From SLST01 sp046538735 (GTDB lineage Bacteria > Spirochaetota > Spirochaetia > DSM-27196 > SLST01), in assembly GCA_046538735.1 (NCBI GenBank), contig JBKHII010000006.1, positions 1 to 64,000 of the forward strand: a stretch of 64,000 nt of DNA, given 5' to 3'. A model generated the notes under the pieces. The model did no database searches and was not told where the DNA came from. It saw nothing but the letters and a program-made list of their open reading frames with translations. Both the position numbers and the translations under genes were made by a program. Below are positions 33,072 through 41,486 of the stretch, in pieces; the first letter of the stretch is position 1; the number at the start of each line of letters is the position of its first letter.

Positions 33072-34127
33072 GTGAGTCGCGACCCCAAGACACGTCCAGC
33101 CGCGGAGAGTACAGAACTGAGACAACCGATTTCCGCGAAGCTGAGAAACGGCCTGAGAGGCTTCGGCAGCTTCATGCGCAGAATCCTTCGTTCGGGGCGG
33201 CAGCGTTTCACCATCATGCTCATCCCGCACTCCGAGAAGCGTGTGCTGAATCTCCAGCTCAACACGTTCGCTCTGGTGTTCGTGGTCGTACTCGCGACGG
33301 CGGTCGTCGCCGGATTCTTCTATCTCGCGACGGTGTACACCGGGAGTGAGCGGCTGGCCGACGAGAACGGTTCGCGACTGCGTGCGGCCGAAGCGAGTCT
33401 CGAGCAGGTTCGGCAGGAGGTTGCCGAGTTCCTCGAGGTCTACGATGAGTTTGAGAACAGCCTCGGAGGCACGCTGCAGCGACTGGACATCGACTCCGCG
33501 AGCGATGCGGATACGCCGTCCGCAGGCGGCGACCTTGCGACGATGCTCAACCTTGAGCAGGTGGGCGAGGGCGACATGCGAGAGATCCTCGACCTGCAGC
33601 GCGTCGTGGCGTCGCTCCGGGCCTCGATGAGCCCGCTCAACGAGATTTCCGAGGTCCTCGATCTGCACAAACAGCTTCTGAGCGACATTCCCAACTACTG
33701 GCCGGTCATCAACGAACGCGGCATCGTGACGATGGAGTTCGGCCCGAACATCCATCCGCTGCACGGTGTCTGGTACATGCACAAGGGCATCGATATCGCA
33801 GACTACATCGGGACACCGATCGTCGCCGCCGCGAACGGCGTGGTGACGGCTGCTGGTTTTGATGCGGTGAGCGGCTACGGTGGGTACGTGGAGATCGACC
33901 ACAACTACGGTTTCAAGACGAAGTACGGACACCTTCTGGACTACGAGGTCAGCGAAGGCGAGGAGGTGGTCCAGGGACAACGCATAGGGACGATGGGCAG
34001 CACCGGTCTCTCGACCGGCAGCCACGTCGACTTTCAGATCTGGATCGGAACTGAAAACATCGATCCGGCCTACTTCCTGAAGCTGTCCAAGCCCGACTTC
34101 AACCGCCGAACCCGCAACAGGTACTAG
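33072..34127 (+). CDS. Bactofilin-linked LytM (M23) endopeptidase-like protein with altered zinc site
   Basis: 351 residues from the GTG at 33072 (AGGAG 6 bases upstream; a TTG one codon earlier is possible). A basic cytoplasmic N-terminus (1-60) and one TM helix (about 68-92) are followed by a periplasmic coiled coil (about 100-150) and a LytM domain (about 210-340). The H-x(3)-D zinc motif is present (H237, D241 in HKGIDIAD), but the second motif H-x-H reads H-V-D (H318, D320), so a zinc ligand is Asp. In other bacteria a membrane LytM protein beside a bactofilin gene shapes the cell by trimming cross-links; here it may be a weak enzyme or a scaffold. The bactofilin gene follows after 2 bases. 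Confidence 0.8.
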   Translation: MSRDPKTRPAAESTELRQPISAKLRNGLRGFGSFMRRILRSGRQRFTIMLIPHSEKRVLNLQLNTFALVFVVVLATAVVAGFFYLATVYTGSERLADENGSRLRAAEASLEQVRQEVAEFLEVYDEFENSLGGTLQRLDIDSASDADTPSAGGDLATMLNLEQVGEGDMREILDLQRVVASLRASMSPLNEISEVLDLHKQLLSDIPNYWPVINERGIVTMEFGPNIHPLHGVWYMHKGIDIADYIGTPIVAAANGVVTAAGFDAVSGYGGYVEIDHNYGFKTKYGHLLDYEVSEGEEVVQGQRIGTMGSTGLSTGSHVDFQIWIGTENIDPAYFLKLSKPDFNRRTRNRY

Positions 34128-34129
34128 CC

Positions 34130-34699
34130 ATGGCGGCACGGCGGACCGGCGACGACAGCCTCATCAACTCGATCGTGGGCCCCGGAACCTTCTTTCGTGG
34201 ACATCTGGAGCTTAGCGGACTGCTTCGTATCGACGGGGACTTCTCCGGCTCGGTCAAGACCGACGGTCGGGTCATCGTTGGACAGGCGGGACGCGCCGAC
34301 TGCGCGATCGAGGCAGCGACCGTGGTCGTGGGCGGGCTCTTCCGCGGTGAGATCCTGGCATTCGAGAAAGTCGTACTCCTCGCGTCAGCGGTCGTGATCG
34401 GTACGATCTCAACGCCGAGGCTGGTGGCGGAAAACGGAGTCCTTCTCAGCGGTCGATTCCGAGTGACGGGGTCGGTCGAGGACCTTGTGGCCCCGGGCGA
34501 TCTCGCCGGGAGGAGGAAGGAGCTCCTGCTCGAGAGCGTGCGGACGCGCGAAACGGCGCAGTCCGCCGGCGACGATCGCAGGAGCTCCCGCGTTGCAGAG
34601 AATGAGCGCACCGTGGACTCCGTCCGGGACCGGGCCGGCGCTTCGGCGCAGGAGAACCTCGCGATCGTGCGGGGTGGCGGCGGCGAGTGGAGAGGATAA
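34130..34699 (+). CDS. Bactofilin (polymer-forming cytoskeletal protein), first copy
   Basis: 189 residues. The central about 100 residues are a right-handed beta-helix of short repeats (GTFFRGHLELSGLLRIDGDF, then VIVGQAGRADCAIEAATVVV), flanked by a short N-terminal tail and a longer charged, probably disordered C-terminus. Bactofilins self-assemble into filaments without nucleotide, usually at the inner membrane, and position wall enzymes. The LytM-like gene lies immediately upstream; yaaR starts inside its last codons. Confidence 0.92.
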   Translation: MAARRTGDDSLINSIVGPGTFFRGHLELSGLLRIDGDFSGSVKTDGRVIVGQAGRADCAIEAATVVVGGLFRGEILAFEKVVLLASAVVIGTISTPRLVAENGVLLSGRFRVTGSVEDLVAPGDLAGRRKELLLESVRTRETAQSAGDDRRSSRVAENERTVDSVRDRAGASAQENLAIVRGGGGEWRG

Positions 34700-35172
34700 G
34701 CGGAGAGGGCTTCTTCAGCTATCGCCGCGAAGTCGGCGGGAAGAAGGATTCCCGCAGGCTGCGGAAGCCCGCCGCCGCGAAGTCGTTCTTCTCCGAGCTT
34801 CGCGAGTCGGAGCGCGTGTCGTCCGGCTTTTCCGTCACGGACGAAACCTCCGAGGCGGCGACGGCGGAGCTTCTTGACGCCGTCTTTGAGGCCGGCGATC
34901 GATTGAAGCGACACGCCGATTCGGAGGCACTTCGCAACTACCGGGAGCGGGTCGGACGGTTCCTGAAGGCGGTCGTCAGTCGCGGTATGGACGTAGAAGA
35001 GCGCACGTCGGGATCGAATATCCTGCGTCGGAAACGATACACACTCGTTCAGGTCATCGACACGAAGCTCGAGCAGCTTGCTGCGGGGATGATCTCGTCG
35101 CAGCGCGAGCAGTTGGACGTGCTCGCGCGGGTGGACGAGATCAACGGGCTTCTCGTTGATCTGAGTCACTAG
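34687..35172 (+). CDS. YaaR (DUF327) family protein
   Basis: 161 residues from a GTG that overlaps the bactofilin gene by 13 bases. A disordered basic head (1-40) is followed by a helical domain with the family pattern: AELLDAVFEAGDRL, then Y-R-E-R-V-x-R-F-L-K-A-V-V and the C-terminal KRYTLVQVIDTKLEQLA. In Bacillus, yaaR sits next to yaaQ and near yaaT (ricT); the same pairing with a RicT homologue is seen here. Function unknown. Confidence 0.82.
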   Translation: MERISGEGFFSYRREVGGKKDSRRLRKPAAAKSFFSELRESERVSSGFSVTDETSEAATAELLDAVFEAGDRLKRHADSEALRNYRERVGRFLKAVVSRGMDVEERTSGSNILRRKRYTLVQVIDTKLEQLAAGMISSQREQLDVLARVDEINGLLVDLSH

Positions 35173-35178
35173 GGGGTC

Positions 35179-36105
35179 ATGGTGGAGACGCCATGCAAGA
35201 ATAAGTACACCGTCACCGGCGGAGAGGGCGTGGTCGTTCTCGTTCGCGTGCTTCATACGGGCGAGACGCATCTGTGTCGCGTCGGCGAAGGGCTCACGCT
35301 GCGATGCAGCGATCACGTCATCATCCCCACACGCTACGGGCGCGACCTCGCGAAAGTCGTAGGTCCCGTATCGGACGAGAACCGCGGCGACTACGGCGAC
35401 GTGGTTGCGCTCCATCGCGTGGCGGTTCCTGCGGACCTCGAACGTCACCGCGAAAACGAGGAGCGCGCGCACGAGGCACTCGCGGTTTGCAGAGAGCGGG
35501 TTGACGAGCACAGGCTCCCGATGGTGCTCGTGAGCGCGCACTACGTGCTCGACGAACCGCGGCTCGTGTTCTTCTTCACCGCCGAATCGCGGGTGGACTT
35601 CCGGGATTTGGTGAAGGATCTGGTACGGGAGTTCCAGCTGCGAATCGAGCTTCGGCAGATCGGCGTCCGGGACGAGGCGCGCATCGTGGGTGGACTCGGC
35701 GTGTGCGGACGCGTGCTGTGCTGCAACGGTGTGAGCGATCGGCTCAAGGCGGTCTCGATCAAGATGGCGAAGGTTCAGGGGCTGTCGCTGAACTCCATGA
35801 AGATCTCGGGTCCGTGCGGAAGGTTGTTGTGCTGCCTTCAGTACGAGTACGACTTCTACCGAGAGGAGAAGCGCGGACTTCCGAACGTGGGCGCGCGCGT
35901 GAAATACGATGACACGCTGTTCCGCATCACCGAGGTGAACGTGCTGACCGGGAACATCCGGATCGAAGGCGACGGTCGGGCGCTCACCTTTCCCGCAAGC
36001 CGCGTCTATCAGGATCCGAAGACGCAGCGCTGGACCGTGGACTACGGAGCGCCGGAGACCGACGCGCCGAAGCCGGAGAGCGTGGACCTTCCATCCACCT
36101 CGTAG
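35179..36105 (+). CDS. RicT/YaaT-like PSP1-domain protein
   Basis: 308 residues. The PSP1 C-terminal domain is clear: FFFTAESRVDFRDLVKDLVR, then RIELRQIGVRDEARIVGGLG and the cysteine motifs GVCGRVLCCNG and GPCGRLLCCLQYEYDFY. In Bacillus, RicT works with RicA and RicF in a complex carrying 4Fe-4S clusters that promotes RNase Y processing and differentiation. No ricA or ricF is in the window. The C-terminus ends in an acidic, Pro-rich tail. It follows yaaR by 6 bases and converges on the ABC transporter with a 10-base gap. Confidence 0.87.
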   Translation: MVETPCKNKYTVTGGEGVVVLVRVLHTGETHLCRVGEGLTLRCSDHVIIPTRYGRDLAKVVGPVSDENRGDYGDVVALHRVAVPADLERHRENEERAHEALAVCRERVDEHRLPMVLVSAHYVLDEPRLVFFFTAESRVDFRDLVKDLVREFQLRIELRQIGVRDEARIVGGLGVCGRVLCCNGVSDRLKAVSIKMAKVQGLSLNSMKISGPCGRLLCCLQYEYDFYREEKRGLPNVGARVKYDDTLFRITEVNVLTGNIRIEGDGRALTFPASRVYQDPKTQRWTVDYGAPETDAPKPESVDLPSTS

Positions 36106-36115
36106 CTCGGGGCGC

Positions 36116-38209
36116 CTACGTCTCCGCGCCCTCCTGATACTGGAGTCGATACAGGTTGTAGTAGATGCCCCCTTCCGCGATGAGCTCGTCGTGCGAGCCG
36201 GTTTCCACGAGCTCTCCGTTCGAGAGGACGAGGATGCGGTCGGCATTCTTGATCGTGGAGAGGCGGTGTGCGATCACGAGCGCGGTCCGATTCTCCATGA
36301 CGGTTTCCACGGCCTTCTGGATCAGCTGCTCGGTCTCGGTATCGATATTGGAGGTCGCCTCGTCCATGATGATGATGCGCGGATCGTGCGCGAGGATCCG
36401 GGCGAAGCTCAGCAACTGTCGCTCACCGGTGGAGATGTTCGTCGCCCCCTCCGTGAGCACTGTGTCGTAGCGAGCGGGGAGCCGCTCGATGAACGCGTCG
36501 GCCTGAACCATGCGTGCGATCTCACGGACGCGCTCGTCAGACAGGTCGAGCCCGAGCGTGATGTTGTTCCGGATCGTATCGCTGAAGAGGAAGACGTCCT
36601 GTTGGATCGGCTGGACGTACGTGCGAAGCGCATCGAGTCTGTACTCCCGGATATCCGTCCCGTCCAGCCTGATGCTGCCTTCGTTGATGTCCCAGAGCCT
36701 CGAGAGGAGGTTCGCGATCGTCGTTTTTCCTGCTCCGGTGTAGCCCACGACGGCGATCGTCTCTCCCGGCTCGATTGAGAACGAAAGGTCCCGAATGACG
36801 GGATCTCCTTCCTTGTACGAGAACCAGACGCGATCGAACTCCACGCGACCGCGCACCGGCTGCGCGCGCGTTCCGGTATCCGGGATCCGGTCGGTGTTGT
36901 CGAGCATCTCGAAGACGCGCTCGCTTCCGGCCATCGCGCTCTGGACGATCGTGAACTGCTCGGAGATCGCCATGACCGGCTGGTAGAAGCGGCGGATCAG
37001 GTTGACGAACGCGATCAGCACGCCGAGCGAGACGAGCCCGGAGAGCAGGAATCCCGCGCCAAAATAGATGACGATGGCGATCGATGTCGAGCTCAGGAGG
37101 TCGATCAGCGGACGGAAGGTGGCGAAAACGTACATCTCGCCGAGATTCGCGTTCATGAGCGCGTCGTTCCGTTCGGCAAATTGCGCCTGCGCCCGGCGCT
37201 CGCGCACGAAGAGCTGAACGATTGCCATACCCGAGAGGTGCTCGCTCAGGAAGGCGTTCAACCGCGCAACCCACGTCCGCACGCGCCGGAACGCATCGCG
37301 CGCGCGACCACGGAAGAAGACGGTCAGGAGGAGTACCGGGGGAAGCGTTGCAAGCGTGACGAGGCCGAGCCTCCAGTTCAGAAGCATGATCGTCGCAACC
37401 GCCCCGACCATGCTCGCGACGTTGCTGATGAGGTTGATCAGCACCTCGGTGAAGAGCTGGTTCACCGTCTCGATGTCGTTGGTCACGCGCGTGACGAGCC
37501 GTCCCACCGGATGACGCGAGAGGTAGGCGAGTCTCTGACGGACCGTGTGATCGAAGAGCTCCGAGCGCAGATCCTTCATCACGCCCTGGCCGGTGAGCGA
37601 CATCAGGTACCGTTGGCCGAAGGTGAAAACGAGGACGGAGACGAGCAGGAGAAGGAAGAGCGTCGTGGTTCGGCGAAGCTCGGCGATATCCTCGGCGCGC
37701 ACGATTCTCCGTACGTCGTCCGGCAGATCCGCGAGCTCGCTCGCTGCGATCGAAGCGTATCGTCGACCCGCGTGCGTCCCGTAGTCGAGCGTCGCGTCGC
37801 GGAATCTCCCTCCGAACGCCTCGATCGTCTCGGCGTCGTAGGGGAAAACGTAGTAGCCGGTCTCCTCGATGATCCCGCGCTCCCGCAGCCGCGAGCGAAC
37901 GACGCCGCTCAATGCGACGAGCTCCTCGTCCTGGACGTACGTCGCGCCCTCGAGCACGATCGCTTCGCGCACATCCACGTCGCGAAGCTCCTCGCGGTCG
38001 ACGAACTCGGCGGGGATGCGGGTGAATCGAGCAACGAGGTGGCGGTCCACGGCGCGCTGAATGACGACCGGCAGGACGAGGTCGCCGGCGGTCGCGAATG
38101 CGAGCGAGACGAGCGCGCCGATCAGGATCGCAAGATACGGTTTCGTGTAGCCGAGCAGACGGCGCATGATGGCCGGGTCGTAGCCCGATATGACCTTTTC
38201 GTCTTCCAT
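36116..38209 (-). CDS. ABC exporter half-transporter with extracytoplasmic insert (catalytic Walker B subunit)
   Basis: 697 residues: an exporter membrane domain (six helices) and a C-terminal ATPase. Walker A near 488 (GYTGAGKTT), Walker B with catalytic Glu near 611 (IIIMDEATSNID) and the H-loop (VIAHRLSTI) are canonical, but the signature reads ISTGERQ instead of LSGGQ. Between TM1 and TM2 there is an insert of about 110 residues (about 60-170, RIPAEFVDREELRDVDVREA onward), like the extracellular domain in BmrD-type exporters. The next gene upstream supplies the complementary degenerate Walker B, so the two form a heterodimer with one dead ATP site. Substrate unknown (drug or lipid). Confidence 0.87.
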   Translation of the reverse strand: MEDEKVISGYDPAIMRRLLGYTKPYLAILIGALVSLAFATAGDLVLPVVIQRAVDRHLVARFTRIPAEFVDREELRDVDVREAIVLEGATYVQDEELVALSGVVRSRLRERGIIEETGYYVFPYDAETIEAFGGRFRDATLDYGTHAGRRYASIAASELADLPDDVRRIVRAEDIAELRRTTTLFLLLLVSVLVFTFGQRYLMSLTGQGVMKDLRSELFDHTVRQRLAYLSRHPVGRLVTRVTNDIETVNQLFTEVLINLISNVASMVGAVATIMLLNWRLGLVTLATLPPVLLLTVFFRGRARDAFRRVRTWVARLNAFLSEHLSGMAIVQLFVRERRAQAQFAERNDALMNANLGEMYVFATFRPLIDLLSSTSIAIVIYFGAGFLLSGLVSLGVLIAFVNLIRRFYQPVMAISEQFTIVQSAMAGSERVFEMLDNTDRIPDTGTRAQPVRGRVEFDRVWFSYKEGDPVIRDLSFSIEPGETIAVVGYTGAGKTTIANLLSRLWDINEGSIRLDGTDIREYRLDALRTYVQPIQQDVFLFSDTIRNNITLGLDLSDERVREIARMVQADAFIERLPARYDTVLTEGATNISTGERQLLSFARILAHDPRIIIMDEATSNIDTETEQLIQKAVETVMENRTALVIAHRLSTIKNADRILVLSNGELVETGSHDELIAEGGIYYNLYRLQYQEGAET

Positions 38210-38219
38210 TCGTCCTCTT

Positions 38220-39977
38220 CTAGTGCGAGGTCTTCGCTCTGCTGAGTTGTTGGAGCGTCGCGACCTCGCGGTAGAACCCGTCCCGGGCGAGCAGCTCTTC
38301 GTGCGTGCCGTACTGAACGAGGCGCCCGCGATCGAGAACCGCCACGTGGTCGGCGGTGGAGAGCGTACTGACCCGGTGGCTCACGATAATACTGGTGCGT
38401 CCCTCGCGTTCCTTGAGGAGTTGGTTGAGTATGAGCTCCTCGGTCTCGGTATCCACCGCCGAGAGCGCGTCGTCGAAGACGAGGATGCGCGGGTCCTTCG
38501 CGAGCGCACGGCTGATCGCGACGCGCTGTTTCTGTCCGCCGCTCAACGTGATGCCTCGCTCACCCACCTGCGTCTCCCAGCCGTCCGGGAGGATCCTGAC
38601 GTCGCGCGAGATCGTAGAGACGTCCGAGACGTGCCTGATGAGACGATCGTCCGCCTCGTCGGCGGCGTAGGCGATGTTCTCGCGGAGCGAGGCCGAGAAG
38701 AGGAAGGTGTCCTGGGGCACCGCTCCGAAGGCGGAACGGAGCGTCGCGAGGTCGTAATCGAGGACGTCCACGCCCCCGATGAAGACGGTCCCGCGCGGCG
38801 GATTCTGCAGTCGCGGCAGGAGTCGAAGGAGCGTCGACTTTCCAGATCCTGTGCGCCCGAGGATGCCGAGAATCGTGCCTTCGGGGATCTCGAGACGGAT
38901 GTCGTGGAGGGCGGGCTCCTGTTCGGCTCCCGCGTCCGCGGCCTCGTAGGAGAAGCTCAGACCGCGGATGGAGATCGCGGTGGACGACATCGTCGTCACG
39001 GGATCGGGCGGATTCGTGATCTCAGGCTCCTCGTTGAGTACCGCGTTGATCCTGCCGAGCGACGCAGCCCCCCGCTGGAGCATATTGATCGTCATCCCGG
39101 CTCCGAGCATCGGCCAGATCAGCATTTCCAGGTAGCTCAGCGTTGCGACGAAATCGCCTGCCGAGACGTCACCCATGATGACCGCTTCACCCCCGAAGCG
39201 GAGCAGAATGAGCGTCATGATACCGGCCAGGAAGGTGACCACGGGAAAGAAGAGACCCCAGACGCGGACAAGTCGCATGTTGCGCTCCTGGTAGGTTTCG
39301 TTGGCATCACGAAACTTGCCGAGGAAGAAGGCTTCCTTCACGAAGCTCTTCACGACTCGAACGCCGGAGAATACCTCCTGCGTCTGTTGACTGAGCTGCG
39401 AGAAACCCTCCTGAACGCTCCGGAACATCCCGCGGATGAAACCGCCGAGAAACAGAGTGAGGACGGTGATCAGGGGAAGCGGGATGATCGCGACGAGTGC
39501 GATCGCGGGTTGCTGGCTGAAGAGAATGACGAGAATCGCGATCGTCATGAAGAGACCGTCGAACAGGGCGACGAGCGCCATGCCGGACGCCATACGGACC
39601 GCGTTCATGTCGTTCGTGGACCGAGCCATCAGGTCGCCGATGTGGCTGCGATTGTAGAAGCTCGGCTGGAGCGAGAGGAACTTCTCGAAGAGACGCCCGC
39701 GGAGCTCCCGCTCGATCCGTCGCGAGGCGCCGTGGATGAAGTACCGCCAACCGAATCGCCCGGCGGCTATCACGACCGATACGCCCACGAGTCCGAGCAT
39801 CAGGCGTCCGATCCACGCGATCTCGAAGCTGCCGCTCGTGATGTGATCAATCGCGACCCGCAGAAACTGGGGGATGAGTATCTGGCTCCCGCTCGTGAGT
39901 GCGAGGCAGAGCAGTCCCAGGACGTACGACCACGCGTGCTTCCGAACGTAGGGGAAGAGACTGCGCAGTTCGTTCAT
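38220..39977 (-). CDS. ABC exporter half-transporter with degenerate Walker B
   Basis: 585 residues from the ATG at 39977, whose ATGA overlaps the plsC stop; the frame continues 15 codons upstream. Exporter membrane domain, then ATPase: Walker A near 372 (GRTGSGKSTLLRLLPRL), canonical signature (LSGGQKQRVAISRAL), but Walker B has Asp instead of the catalytic Glu near 497 (RILVFDDALSAVD). This is the degenerate-site subunit of a heterodimer with the product of the gene 10 bases downstream, as in TM287/288 and BmrCD. Confidence 0.87.
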   Translation of the reverse strand: MNELRSLFPYVRKHAWSYVLGLLCLALTSGSQILIPQFLRVAIDHITSGSFEIAWIGRLMLGLVGVSVVIAAGRFGWRYFIHGASRRIERELRGRLFEKFLSLQPSFYNRSHIGDLMARSTNDMNAVRMASGMALVALFDGLFMTIAILVILFSQQPAIALVAIIPLPLITVLTLFLGGFIRGMFRSVQEGFSQLSQQTQEVFSGVRVVKSFVKEAFFLGKFRDANETYQERNMRLVRVWGLFFPVVTFLAGIMTLILLRFGGEAVIMGDVSAGDFVATLSYLEMLIWPMLGAGMTINMLQRGAASLGRINAVLNEEPEITNPPDPVTTMSSTAISIRGLSFSYEAADAGAEQEPALHDIRLEIPEGTILGILGRTGSGKSTLLRLLPRLQNPPRGTVFIGGVDVLDYDLATLRSAFGAVPQDTFLFSASLRENIAYAADEADDRLIRHVSDVSTISRDVRILPDGWETQVGERGITLSGGQKQRVAISRALAKDPRILVFDDALSAVDTETEELILNQLLKEREGRTSIIVSHRVSTLSTADHVAVLDRGRLVQYGTHEELLARDGFYREVATLQQLSRAKTSH

Positions 39978-40750
39978 TCGGACACCCGGTATCCCGTTCC
40001 CGTCGCGTCCGCCGCACGCCACGCTTCGATCCGCTCGCTCACCGCCCGCTGCGCCCGGGCGAGCGCGTCCACGATACCCTGCTTCGACCCGTCGTGCTCG
40101 TACACGCCCACGAAGGCAGCGCGATAGGTGATGTGCGAGAGTCCCTTCGCGAGATCCTTGAACGAAACGAAGTAGTGACCGCCGTCGACCGCGACCGCGC
40201 TGATGGGTATGCTCCTCCGCGCGAGGATCATTCGGACACCACCGGGGTGGAACTCCTTCACGTGGCCGGTTCGTGAGCGCGTTCCCTCAGGAAAGACGAC
40301 CGGTGAGATGCCGTGTACGGTCTCGTCTCCGATCCGCCGGAGCTCCGCCGATCCGCGACGGAAATCACTCGTGCGACTGATCAACGCGTGTCGCTGGATT
40401 CGCAACACTTCGGAAACGGCGGGGAACCCGTGCGAGAGCGATCGTTTTGCGACGAATCGAAGTCGGTGCCGTGCGAGGGCGTCCAGCAAGACGACGATGT
40501 CCGCGAGGCTCTGATGGTTGGAGCACACGAGCGTGGGCGACGGGACGTCCGTGATCAATCGAGGATCAAGGTCCACGGTGAGGCCGCCGTAGTGCTTCGC
40601 GAGGACGAGGAGTCGATGCGCCATCCCCGACACGTGACGGTCGAGATGTCGCCGCGCCAGCGGCCGGCTCAGTGTCTGAAGCACTTTGAGGAGCAGGTCC
40701 CAATAGAAGAGCTGGCCCACGATGCAGAGGATCATGAGGAGCGTGCGCAT
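39974..40750 (-). CDS. 1-acyl-sn-glycerol-3-phosphate acyltransferase (PlsC family)
   Basis: 258 residues. A hydrophobic N-terminal segment (about 1-25) anchors it to the membrane. The acyltransferase motifs are present: N-H-Q-S-L-A-D (H-x(4)-D) and FPEGTRSRTG with GG beyond. It makes phosphatidic acid, or a related product, from lysophosphatidate. It is first in the operon with the heterodimeric ABC exporter, which raises the possibility of a lipid cargo for that exporter, but this is only context. Confidence 0.83.
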   Translation of the reverse strand: MRTLLMILCIVGQLFYWDLLLKVLQTLSRPLARRHLDRHVSGMAHRLLVLAKHYGGLTVDLDPRLITDVPSPTLVCSNHQSLADIVVLLDALARHRLRFVAKRSLSHGFPAVSEVLRIQRHALISRTSDFRRGSAELRRIGDETVHGISPVVFPEGTRSRTGHVKEFHPGGVRMILARRSIPISAVAVDGGHYFVSFKDLAKGLSHITYRAAFVGVYEHDGSKQGIVDALARAQRAVSERIEAWRAADATGTGYRVSE

Positions 40751-40801
40751 AGACTAAATGTAGCTGCTCATCTCCATCGTGGGAAGCTGCTTCGCCTCAG
40801 C

Positions 40802-40828
40802 TTGACACCACACGGCGATGATGATAAC
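40802..40828 (+). promoter_or_regulatory. Probable promoter of rpsT-HU-lnt
   Basis: A perfect -35 TTGACA (40802-40807) lies 63 bases before the rpsT start. The -10 is less clear: GATAAC (40823-40828, 15-base spacing) or TAACTT (40825-40830, 17-base). Confidence 0.4.
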
Positions 40829-40870
40829 TTTCGGTGCTATCATCAGTTACTAGAATGGAGGCGATACCCA

Positions 40871-41134
40871 TTGGCAGGTCAAGGCTCTGCAGCCAAACGA
40901 CACAGACAGAGTGAACGACGACGACTTCGCAACCGAGCGGTTCGAAGCCAGGTGCGTTCCGGTATTCGGAAATTCCTTGCCGCAGTTGAGGCAAACAACA
41001 AGGATACGGCGAGCGACCAGCTCAAAACGGTGACCAGACTGCTCGATTCGGCGTCCGGTAAGGGCGTCTATCACGAGAACACTGCGGCTCGAACCAAGTC
41101 GCGACTGACGCGTAAGCTGAACGCAATGCAGTAG
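40871..41134 (+). CDS. rpsT: 30S ribosomal protein S20
   Basis: 87 residues from a TTG at 40871 with GGAGGCG seven bases upstream. Typical short, basic, helical S20: AAKRHRQSERRRLRNRAVRS near the start and the second helix ending in ARTKSRLTRKLNAMQ. It binds 16S rRNA early in 30S assembly. S20 genes often use a poor start codon for autoregulation; the TTG here fits that. HU follows after 31 bases. Confidence 0.92.
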   Translation: MAGQGSAAKRHRQSERRRLRNRAVRSQVRSGIRKFLAAVEANNKDTASDQLKTVTRLLDSASGKGVYHENTAARTKSRLTRKLNAMQ

Positions 41135-41165
41135 AGGCTGTGCGCCGCCACTGAAGGAGTGTGCT

Positions 41166-41468
41166 GTGGCCGGGAACAAGCTTACCAAGGCTGAGATCGT
41201 CGAGCTCATCTCGGAGACTACCGCGGTCAGCAAGAAGGACATCCACGCCATCATCGACCAGTTCTTCACCGAGGTGAAGACGGCGTTGACGTCCGACCGG
41301 ACGGTCGAGTTCCGCGGCTTCGGCACCTTCGAGGTTCGCACCCGCAAGGGGCGCGAACGCGCGCGCAACCCGAAGACAGGAGAGACGGTCCGCGTTCAGA
41401 ATCACGGCGTCGTCGTGTTCAGGCCCGGCAAGGAGCTGAAGGACGCGGCGTGGCCGCTGCGCGGCTAG
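41166..41468 (+). CDS. HU/IHF-family DNA-binding protein
   Basis: 100 residues from a GTG with GAAGGAG seven bases upstream. Full family layout: helical dimerisation part (KLTKAEIVELISETTAVSKK), the core strand EFRGFGTFEVR, and the DNA-binding arm R-N-P-K-T-G-E-x-V with the following VVVFRPGKELKD. Nucleoid-associated bending protein. Whether HU or IHF-like cannot be told by eye. Confidence 0.93.
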   Translation: MAGNKLTKAEIVELISETTAVSKKDIHAIIDQFFTEVKTALTSDRTVEFRGFGTFEVRTRKGRERARNPKTGETVRVQNHGVVVFRPGKELKDAAWPLRG

Positions 41469-41486
41469 TCGTCTCGGAGTCATTTC

